Shown piece by piece: positions 1 through 5,968 of a DNA stretch of 8,784 nt. Source of the stretch: Kouleothrix aurantiaca (lineage in GTDB: Bacteria > Chloroflexota > Chloroflexia > Chloroflexales > Roseiflexaceae); the NCBI GenBank assembly GCA_001399705.1, contig LJCR01000058.1, positions 1 through 8,784 of the forward strand, written 5' to 3'. Within the stretch, counting starts at the first letter, position 1; every line of letters begins with the position of its first letter. Under the pieces are notes generated by a model, which ran no database searches, had not been told where the DNA came from, and was given only the letters and a program-made list of their open reading frames with translations. The translations under genes were made by a program, and so were the position numbers.

Positions 1-412
1 GGATATTTGTGGCAGTGTTGGTGAATACTTGCGAGGCGCTTAAGGCGGTATCCTGCCCCGGCGCGCGCTCAACCACTGCATCGGCGCCAAACGCCACCAC
101 GGCAGCGCGGTCGCCAAGGGGCAGCGCAGCCAGCGCATCGCGCACAAATGTGTCGGCGCGCGCGCGCATTGCTGGCAGGATCGAAGCCGAACGATCGACC
201 AGAAACACAGTGGTAAGATTCGTCGCTTTCTGATCAATCCGGGTGCCGGCCAGGGCAAGCACAAGCGCCACAATAAGCGCGCTGCGCATAGCAAGGCTGA
301 CCCACAAACCGTGGGCAGTGCGCTGCCGGCGAACGGCCCGCGCCATTGCCCAAAGCGGCACAAGTAGAAGAAGTAACCACAGCGCTTCTGGAAAAAGGAA
401 GCTTATACTCAT
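1..412 (-). CDS. VWA-domain membrane protein (BatA-like), N-terminal part, truncated by window edge
   Basis: This gene reads leftward and is open to the left edge, giving 137 residues of its N-terminus. The start MSISFLFPEALWLLLLLVPL forms a first membrane segment (about residues 5-24). A second hydrophobic segment (about 38-56) follows after a basic stretch. The VWA domain then begins with FLVDRSAS, which holds the MIDAS metal-site pattern DxSxS (D73, S75, S77). A helix and a strand (VVAFGADAVVE) follow, and near the edge a TNTATNI stretch fits the MIDAS threonine loop. This order of two N-terminal membrane helices and then VWA is that of BatA-like proteins; in Chloroflexota such proteins can be much longer and carry a glutamine-amidotransferase-like part, which cannot be seen here. 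An in-frame ATG six bases upstream (at 418) is an equally possible start; neither has a strong ribosome site. The gene is divergent from the polysaccharide genes and need not be functionally linked. The family call is firm, the exact role unknown. Confidence 0.85.
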   Translation of the reverse strand, partial: MSISFLFPEALWLLLLLVPLWAMARAVRRQRTAHGLWVSLAMRSALIVALVLALAGTRIDQKATNLTTVFLVDRSASILPAMRARADTFVRDALAALPLGDRAAVVAFGADAVVERAPGQDTALSASQVFTNTATNI

Positions 413-579
413 AACCATCCGACGAAATAACTCGCAAATTTGTTCCACGAAACACACACCAAGGCGGCTGCATTCTAGCACGCTGCTGCTGCCGAATGAT
501 GAAGGTAAACTGAAAATTGGGTGAGAAAGCTGCCGCGGCAACGCTGCCCGTAGTGCAATATGGTAGAATAGCCCGGCTT
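413..579. other. divergent intergenic region, probable promoters both ways
   Basis: These 167 bases separate two divergent genes and are more AT-rich than the flanking coding DNA. A TAGAAT hexamer resembling a sigma-70 -10 box occurs on the plus strand at 564-569, 10 bases before the flippase ATG, and another on the minus strand at 472-477. Neither has a convincing -35 box at normal spacing. If the plus-strand hexamer is used, the flippase mRNA would have almost no leader, which would fit its lack of a ribosome-binding site. I see no convincing small gene or RNA here. Confidence 0.35.
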
Positions 580-2209
580 ATGACACCAGAGCCTGCTACA
601 ACTAAATCACCTTCGCTAAGCTCGCAAGTTTCACGTGCAGTTCTTTGGAATGTGCTGTTCGTGCCGATCCGCATGCTGGCCGAAATCTTCCAAACACTGG
701 TTAAGCTGACTGTGCTGCCCCCAATTAGCTATGGCGTGTTATCGCTCATTAGCGCGACAAATAATGGTTTAGGCACCTGGATCGACCTCGGCACCGGGCG
801 GGCACTTCCGAAGTTTATTCCCGAAAGCAATGGCCGTGGCGGCCGCCGCGCTGTAACACGCCTGCTACTGGTTGCGCTGGGGGCGCAGATGGCGCTCTTG
901 CTCGTGATCGGCGGCGCGCTTCTGCTGCTGCGCAATCGTTATTTTGCCTACCTGCGCAATCTTGTGAACGACGCGATCAATGTACCGGCGAGCGACCAGC
1001 AACGCCTGTTGAGCTTTATTCAGCAGTCGGGCGGGGTGCTGATTGGCACAATCCTTGCGGTGCTGCTGTTCGGCATTTTCTACGACGTGCTCATGGCCTA
1101 CCTGAGCAGCTTTTTCCGCCAGCGCGCCTGGAACAGCATCACCCTTGCAGCCCAGCTGATGCCGCCGCTGTTCACCGCTGCCGTTATTCTGGCTGGGTGG
1201 GATATTGCTGGCGTGGTGGCAGTGATGGTGTTCGCGCCGGCCGTTGCTACAGCCCTGGTGGGCTGGCAGGTGCTACGGCATCAGCGCCAGCTTGCGCCCA
1301 CACCCGCCGACGCCGATGACGGCAACTGGCTGCCGCCTGGCTTCGTGCGCTACTGCAGCGTTTCCTTCCTGATGACAGCGACCGACTACCTGGCCAGTGC
1401 CGGGTTCGCAGCTTTTTTCGCGTCGGATGCGGTTGAGATCGCGGTGCTGATGGCTGGCGTGAATATTGTCAAGGTTGTGCTTTCCTACTTGTACACGCCA
1501 ATGGTCGGCGTACAGGTGCCCTTGTTCACGCGCGTGCGCGCAGGTGAAGGCGGCACGCTGAATGGCGCCTATCAGTCGCTGGTGCGGCTGCAAGTGCTCC
1601 TGCTCGTGCCTGGCGGCGTGGGCCTTGTGTTGCTGGCACGCCCGATCTTTGCGCTGCTGCAAAGCAAATATATCGAAGCCGCACCGCTCGTTTGGATTCT
1701 GGTACCCCTGCCTGTTTCTGGAGTCGCTGCTGACCACTGCGCACAACGCCCTGATCGTGTACGAAAAACTGCGCGTGATCGTGATCTCGCGGCTGCTGAC
1801 CTTGGTCTGCGTGCCGCTGGTGGTGCTGCTGTTTCCTTTGCTTGGCGGCGTGGGCGCGGCCTTGGCGTTTGGCTTAGCGCGCGTGCTGGCGGGCATTTGG
1901 GCCACCGCAAATGGATACCGCCTGCTTGGGTTGCGCTGGCCCTGGCAGTTCAGCGGGCGCGTTGCGCTGGCAAGCGGCGCTATGGCGATCGTGTTGGGCA
2001 TGCTGGGCTGGTTGGTGCCTTTGCCCAGCGCCAGCGCATCGAGCATAGAGCGACTTATGGTATTGCCCGGATTGCTGGCAATCAGCGCGATAGGTGGTGG
2101 GGTGTTTCTCGCAGCGCTGCGGCTGCTTGGCGGGATCGACCCACAGGATCGGCGCCAGCTAAGCCAGCTGAAAATACCGGGCAAGCGCTGGATTCTGCGT
2201 GTTCTGTAG
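580..2209 (+). pseudogene. oligosaccharide flippase (Wzx-like, MOP superfamily), disrupted by one frameshift
   Basis: The product would move lipid-linked oligosaccharide across the cytoplasmic membrane during surface polysaccharide assembly. The 580 ATG start gives a polar N-terminus, then RAVLWNVLFVPIRMLAEIFQ and the conserved-looking GLGTWIDLGTGRALPKFIPE stretch, followed by many hydrophobic segments, as expected for a 12-14 helix transporter. The frame open at the start stays flippase-like up to YIEAAPLVWILVP (residue 376). The matching continuation, LFLESLLTTAHNALIVYEK and further membrane segments, lies in the next frame and ends at the TAG at 2207-2209. Dropping one C from the CCCC run at 1705-1708 restores a continuous protein of 542 residues, normal for the family. 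As written, the original frame runs on to 2235 with a hydrophilic, arginine-rich tail. A TTG at 517 would extend the N-terminus, but the added residues look non-coding. The change may be a real mutation, a sequencing or assembly error, or less likely programmed frameshifting. Its neighbours are glycosyltransferases, which supports the role. Confidence 0.82.
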
Positions 2210-2298
2210 ATTTGCCACGAAGCATATATAGGTGAAGGTGCAGGTAGATTCAAGCAACGAATGATGAACCTGTAGCTTTCACACATCGCATACAATCA

Positions 2299-3540
2299 AT
2301 GCGTATTCTGATCCTCGGTTTGGGCGGAGTAAGCCGCCACTTCCGTAACTGGCCCGAACGCACGCTGGGGCAGGCGCTCGTGCGCGCCGGCCATGAAGTC
2401 CACGCAATTACCTATTGGCAGCCCGAGCAGCCGCATCTGGGTTTGGATACGCGCGAAGAAACTATCGACGGCATTCGCGTGCACCGGGTACGACCGCAGT
2501 TTTGGCCAGCACGCGATCTTGTGGCAGCGTTGGCGCAGATTCCGCAGCCAGATATTGTGCATATTATGCACCCGCGTAATGTCCTCGCCTGGCAGGCCGT
2601 GCGCTGGCTCAAGCAACGCAACATTCCGATTGTATGGACATGGCTCGGCCCATTTCACGATCGCTGGCTTGTCGCCGACCGCGAGCGCCCGTATGAGCAC
2701 CAGCCACATCCCGAGTGGCTTATTTATTCGTTTGGTGGCGCGCTGCGCCAAACCTTGCGCGATCGGCGGCTGCGTGAGAATTTCCGCAACTATGGTATTC
2801 ACGCTCCACTGCGCCACGTTGATGCGTTTCTGCCTTGCTCGCAGCATGAGGCAGATGTGCTAAACCAGCTTGGCTTTGGCGATCGGCCAATGACGGTGGT
2901 ACCATTGTGGCTCGACATGGATTTTATGCGCGGGCCAGCGCCAGCCCTTGCGCAGCCGCTTAGCGGGCCAATCATTCCATACATCGGGCAGCTCACCGTG
3001 CGCAAATGCTACGACATGGTGATCGAAGCCATGCCCGCAGTCGTGGCGCGCTTCCCAACCGCGTCGTTTGTTTTTGTGACCCATAATCCCGAGCAGCGCG
3101 CAAACCTGCAACGCATGGCCGCAGAACACAATGTAGCGAACAACTTGCATTTTCTGGGCACAATCAGCGAAGAAGAAAAGCTTGCCCTGCTGCGTGCAAG
3201 CGCTGTTCTGCCATTTCCTTCGCGCTATGAAGGGTTTGGGTTGCCATTGTTGGAAGGCATGGCGGCGGGGACGCCGGTGATAAGCACCAATATTCCGGTC
3301 GTCAATGAGATCGTGAGCGACGGTGAAAATGGCCTGCTCATTCCCTACGACGACTCGGCCGCGCTTGCACATGCGATGCTTAGCGTGTTGGAACAAGCAG
3401 AACTTCGCGCGCATTTAGTTGCCGGCGGCGCGCGCGCGCTTGAACAACAGTTCCGCCCCGACATATTGGCTGAGCGCGTTGTGAGGGTATATGACTCTGT
3501 CATTGCCCACAAAGCTGGTACCACTGTTGCACATATTTGA
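2299..3540 (+). CDS. glycosyltransferase, GT-B fold, GT4 type
   Basis: A 413-residue cytosolic or membrane-associated enzyme predicted to transfer a sugar from a nucleotide-sugar donor to a growing glycan. The N-terminal domain opens with MRILILGLGGVSRHFRNWPE, a Rossmann strand and donor/acceptor loop, and includes PDIVHIMHPRN. The C-terminal donor domain begins near IPYIGQLTVRK (residues about 227-236), where K236 sits in the usual phosphate-binding position, although the following residue is Cys rather than the common Gly. The E(x)7E signature of retaining GT4 enzymes is present as E311 to E319 in RYEGFGLPLLEGMAAGTPVI. The length is normal and there is no signal peptide. No clear Shine-Dalgarno precedes the ATG. 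It lies 89 bases after the flippase and 24 bases before a second glycosyltransferase, probably in one transcript. Donor and acceptor cannot be told from sequence. Confidence 0.9.
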   Translation: MRILILGLGGVSRHFRNWPERTLGQALVRAGHEVHAITYWQPEQPHLGLDTREETIDGIRVHRVRPQFWPARDLVAALAQIPQPDIVHIMHPRNVLAWQAVRWLKQRNIPIVWTWLGPFHDRWLVADRERPYEHQPHPEWLIYSFGGALRQTLRDRRLRENFRNYGIHAPLRHVDAFLPCSQHEADVLNQLGFGDRPMTVVPLWLDMDFMRGPAPALAQPLSGPIIPYIGQLTVRKCYDMVIEAMPAVVARFPTASFVFVTHNPEQRANLQRMAAEHNVANNLHFLGTISEEEKLALLRASAVLPFPSRYEGFGLPLLEGMAAGTPVISTNIPVVNEIVSDGENGLLIPYDDSAALAHAMLSVLEQAELRAHLVAGGARALEQQFRPDILAERVVRVYDSVIAHKAGTTVAHI

Positions 3541-3564
3541 CAATAACTCATGGATTAGGGTATC

Positions 3565-4908
3565 ATGACAAGACACAAATCATTTACAACAATTTCGCAA
3601 CTACCCCTTGGGCAAGCGGAAACCAATTTTGAGTCTAGAAACGTTACACCACTAATCAAACGCCTGCTCTACGTTATTCCACGCTATGCGCGCGACTTGA
3701 TGGGAAACCAGATTCACACCGAAGTGATTCACTGGTGGCAACGTCAGCAGGTTCACGTCGATCTTTTATGCTTCGACGCGAATGCTTCTCACGAGACATT
3801 CGAGCTACTTGATAATATCCCAGTATATCGGCTACCAATTAGCCAATCGTTTGCCGCGAAAGCAATAAACAGGGCCGCCAACCCGCTTATTCATTATCCC
3901 TATTTTCCAGGCCTTATGCGGGCATATCGGCGCTTCCTGTCACAGCATCAATACGATTTTGCCCACGTAGAAACAGCCTTTCCGTTGGGCGTCGTCGCCG
4001 GTTTTATGCCAGAAGCTTTACATCCACCTTTTGCTGTAACATTGCCAGGCGCCGACGTTATGGGCGAGCCAGCCTATGACTATGGCTATGGCCGCTATCG
4101 CTCGGTTCGGATGTTACTACGCAATGTTTGGCGGCGCGCGGCTCTGGTGCGCGCCGATTCACGATATATTCGCCGCCGAGCCATTGAGCTTGGGTGTGCA
4201 CCCGAAAAGGTATTTGCAATCCCATATAACATTACCGACGGCGATTACCCGCCAGATGAATATGTGCCAGCCGATTTTCGCGCGGGCGCACGTGCCGATG
4301 TTCTCGCACGGCACGGTTTGCCGGCCGACGCGCAGATTGTCTTGAGCCTTTCGCGCCTGCACCCGTTCAAAGGCGTGGAATTCCTCGTCAAAGCTGCGCC
4401 CGCAGTTCTTGCCGCCGCCCCCAACACCTATTTCATTATTGTTGGCCCTCGCCGCACCACCCCGCGGTTCGGCGATTATGCCGGCTATTTGGAACAACAA
4501 GCTCGGGAACTAAATGTCGCCGAGCGCGTCTTATTAGTTGGAGCATTGCCACATCACGACGTTCGAACATATATGGCTGCCTCAGATGCGGTTGTTGTGC
4601 CCTCAGTTATCGAGGCGCTCAACCGGGTTGCCATCGAGGCAGCGGCCCTGAGCACGCCGGCTATTGTCACGCGTACCACTGGTATTAGCGAGTATATGGC
4701 CGAGCACGGGTATGGATTGGTGGTTGAACCTCGATCGCCAGAATCGATCGCTCAAGCCCTGCGCATTTTGCTCAGCGACCCCAAGCGCAGAGAGATGCTC
4801 GGCGCACGCGGGCCTGAAATGGCGGCCCAGTTTCGCTCCGAGCATATTGCAGCCGATCTGCTGTCGCACTACGAGCAGGCGCTTGCAGCGCAACACGCGA
4901 GCGCGTAG
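3565..4908 (+). CDS. glycosyltransferase, GT-B fold, GT4 type
   Basis: A 447-residue second glycosyltransferase of the same broad family as its upstream neighbour but clearly different in sequence. The GT-B fold starts only at about residue 32 (IKRLLYVIPRYARDLMGNQI). The preceding 31 residues are polar and encoded by AT-richer DNA. There is no other ATG, GTG or TTG in frame before residue 44, so 3565 is the only standard start; a weak AGGG sits four bases before it. The donor domain contains SLSRLHPFKGVEFLVKA, with R264 and K269 as likely diphosphate-binding residues, and the E(x)7E pair E350 and E358 in SVIEALNRVAIEAAALSTPA. It presumably adds another sugar to the glycan exported by the flippase; the sugar is not predictable. 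The last codons, encoding ALAAQHASA, are partly duplicated just past the stop codon. Confidence 0.9.
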   Translation: MTRHKSFTTISQLPLGQAETNFESRNVTPLIKRLLYVIPRYARDLMGNQIHTEVIHWWQRQQVHVDLLCFDANASHETFELLDNIPVYRLPISQSFAAKAINRAANPLIHYPYFPGLMRAYRRFLSQHQYDFAHVETAFPLGVVAGFMPEALHPPFAVTLPGADVMGEPAYDYGYGRYRSVRMLLRNVWRRAALVRADSRYIRRRAIELGCAPEKVFAIPYNITDGDYPPDEYVPADFRAGARADVLARHGLPADAQIVLSLSRLHPFKGVEFLVKAAPAVLAAAPNTYFIIVGPRRTTPRFGDYAGYLEQQARELNVAERVLLVGALPHHDVRTYMAASDAVVVPSVIEALNRVAIEAAALSTPAIVTRTTGISEYMAEHGYGLVVEPRSPESIAQALRILLSDPKRREMLGARGPEMAAQFRSEHIAADLLSHYEQALAAQHASA

Positions 4909-4947
4909 CAAGACAATGGAGCGCTTGCGGCGCAGCACGCGAGCACG
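4879..4947 (+). repeat. imperfect direct repeat (27 bp, 42-bp period) at glycosyltransferase 3' end
   Basis: The segment 4879-4905, the last codons of the glycosyltransferase before its TAG, recurs at 4921-4947 with 24 of 27 bases identical. All three differences are transitions. The offset is 42 bases, a multiple of three, and in the gene's frame the copies read ALAAQHASA and ALAAQHAST, so two of the three changes are silent. The second copy lies beyond the stop codon in the gap before the lipoprotein gene. Confidence 0.75.
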
Positions 4948-4985
4948 GGGCGATGTGGTTTTGGCAGTGCGAAGATACGTCCTTT

Positions 4986-4994
4986 AGGGAGGAG
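4986..4994 (+). promoter_or_regulatory. strong Shine-Dalgarno for the lipoprotein gene
   Basis: AGGGAGGAG lies immediately upstream of the ATG at 4998, with the GGAGG core ending five bases before it. This fixes the start at 4998 rather than an in-frame ATG at 4953, whose extra 15 residues would precede the lipoprotein signal peptide and have no ribosome site. Confidence 0.8.
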
Positions 4995-4997
4995 TTT

Positions 4998-5966
4998 ATG
5001 CAGTCACATTTCTACTGGATACCTCGTTTGTGCGCGGCATTTGTGCTCATTGGGCTGTTAGCGGCCTGTGGCGCAGTTCCAACTGCACAAAGCCAATCAG
5101 GTACGGTGGGCGATGAGCGCCCGGCACAGAATAGCGCGCTTGACCAGGATCTGCTGAAGCAGGTCGATGCACAAATTGCCGCCGCCAAAGCGCGCGGCGA
5201 GGATGTATCGACGGCGGTGAACCTGCGCGACTCGGCGGTGAGCCTGGCGCAGCAGGGCAGCGCGGCAGAAGCCAACGGCAACCTGAAACTGGCTGCTCAG
5301 CTGGTTGGAGTGCTTCGGCCCATCAATAATGCGCCGACCGAGGAGCCGCAGCCGGCGATTGCTGCCGCCCCCGCGCCGGTTGCGAGCGGCGATGAGCAGG
5401 GCAATCTCCTGCTCGATGCCAAATTCAGCTCTGCCAAAGATCTCTCGGCCTGGCAGCGTGTAGGCCCGCCCACAAACGACGGTGGCACGCCGCTGTGGAC
5501 GGTGGAGAATGGCTTGCTGACGCAGCAGGGTGTCGATGGAGTCACGACCCTTGATATTCCGACAGGATTCGTTACCGGCGACCCCGCGTGGACGGACGTG
5601 ACCGTTCGCGCAACCACCCTTGCCCGTGGTACGCAGGAAGTTGGCTTGATTGCTCGCCAGAATGGTGAGAATTACTACCGCTTCCGCGTTGTCACATTCG
5701 GCACCGAGCAGCGCGGCAACCTTATTCTCGAAAAGGTTGTGAACGGCCAGGCTACCCGCATCGGTAACTTTGATGGCCCTGCGCTGGCATACAATACCTG
5801 GTACACCATTGCGCTGAGCGCACAAGGCTCATCGCTGAAATGCTATGTCAATGGAAAGCTGGTTGGCAGCAGCGAAGATGCGACGCTTACATCCGGCCGC
5901 GCTGGTGTCAGCACCGTTGCGATGAGTGGTGCCTTCTTCAAGAATATTCAGGTTATTGGGAGGTAA
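4998..5966 (+). CDS. exported lipoprotein with C-terminal LamG/DUF1080-like jelly-roll domain
   Basis: The 322-residue product starts with a lipoprotein signal: a short N-region with R10, a hydrophobic core, and the lipobox LAAC with C24 as the lipidated residue, so the mature protein should be anchored on the outer face of the membrane. After a disordered linker comes an Ala/Gln-rich, probably helical part (about residues 45-105, LDQDLLKQVDAQIAAAKARG onward) and a Pro/Ala linker. A beta-rich domain from about residue 135 to the end follows, with features of concanavalin A-like jelly rolls of the DUF1080/LamG type: DLSAWQRV, PLWTVENGLLTQQ, ENYYRFRVV, NTWYTIALSAQGSSLKCYVNGKLV, then a final FFKNIQVIG strand. 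Such domains often bind or act on carbohydrate, but I see no diagnostic catalytic residues, so binding is only an inference. A strong ribosome site precedes it, and the next gene starts three bases after its stop, pointing to joint expression. Confidence 0.85.
   Translation: MQSHFYWIPRLCAAFVLIGLLAACGAVPTAQSQSGTVGDERPAQNSALDQDLLKQVDAQIAAAKARGEDVSTAVNLRDSAVSLAQQGSAAEANGNLKLAAQLVGVLRPINNAPTEEPQPAIAAAPAPVASGDEQGNLLLDAKFSSAKDLSAWQRVGPPTNDGGTPLWTVENGLLTQQGVDGVTTLDIPTGFVTGDPAWTDVTVRATTLARGTQEVGLIARQNGENYYRFRVVTFGTEQRGNLILEKVVNGQATRIGNFDGPALAYNTWYTIALSAQGSSLKCYVNGKLVGSSEDATLTSGRAGVSTVAMSGAFFKNIQVIGR
5958..5963 (+). promoter_or_regulatory. Shine-Dalgarno inside the lipoprotein gene end, for the downstream GTG start
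   Basis: GGGAGG overlaps the last codons of the lipoprotein gene and lies five bases before the GTG at 5969. The stop TAA at 5964-5966 falls between them. Ribosomes ending on the lipoprotein gene are therefore well placed to restart on the propeller gene. An ATG at 5967-5969 overlaps the GTG but opens only a 35-codon frame. Confidence 0.75.
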
Positions 5967-5968
5967 AT

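Noticed and set aside
160..176. GC dinucleotide run
   Set aside because: Short and within VWA coding sequence as Arg/Ala codons; a similar run at 3426-3440 is also coding.
9..233. Small plus-strand open frame at the left edge
   Set aside because: Antisense to the VWA domain coding sequence, and low-complexity Ala/Arg/Ser composition.
517..579. TTG start at 517 extending the flippase by 21 residues
   Set aside because: The added residues have no membrane or family character, there is no ribosome site, and a -10-like hexamer lies inside. The ATG at 580 fits the family N-terminus better.
234..674. Minus-strand open frame of 146 codons spanning the divergent region
   Set aside because: It is out of frame with the VWA gene, which has clear domain features on the same strand, and its own translation shows no family.
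1709..2235. Continuation of the flippase's first frame to a stop at 2235
   Set aside because: The translation is arginine- and alanine-rich with no membrane segments, whereas the neighbouring frame gives clear transmembrane sequence. It is an open shadow frame caused by high GC.
1273..2295. Long minus-strand open frame opposite the flippase
   Set aside because: Proline/arginine-rich translation with no recognisable domain, fully antisense to a well-supported gene; expected by chance in GC-rich coding DNA.
2860..3414. Minus-strand open frames opposite the first glycosyltransferase
   Set aside because: No domain or ribosome site; the plus strand carries clear GT4 motifs over the same bases.
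4731..4752. Two CGATCG palindromes close together
   Set aside because: They lie inside coding sequence at Asp/Arg/Ser/Ile codons, and such sites are scattered through the window; no array or regulatory context.
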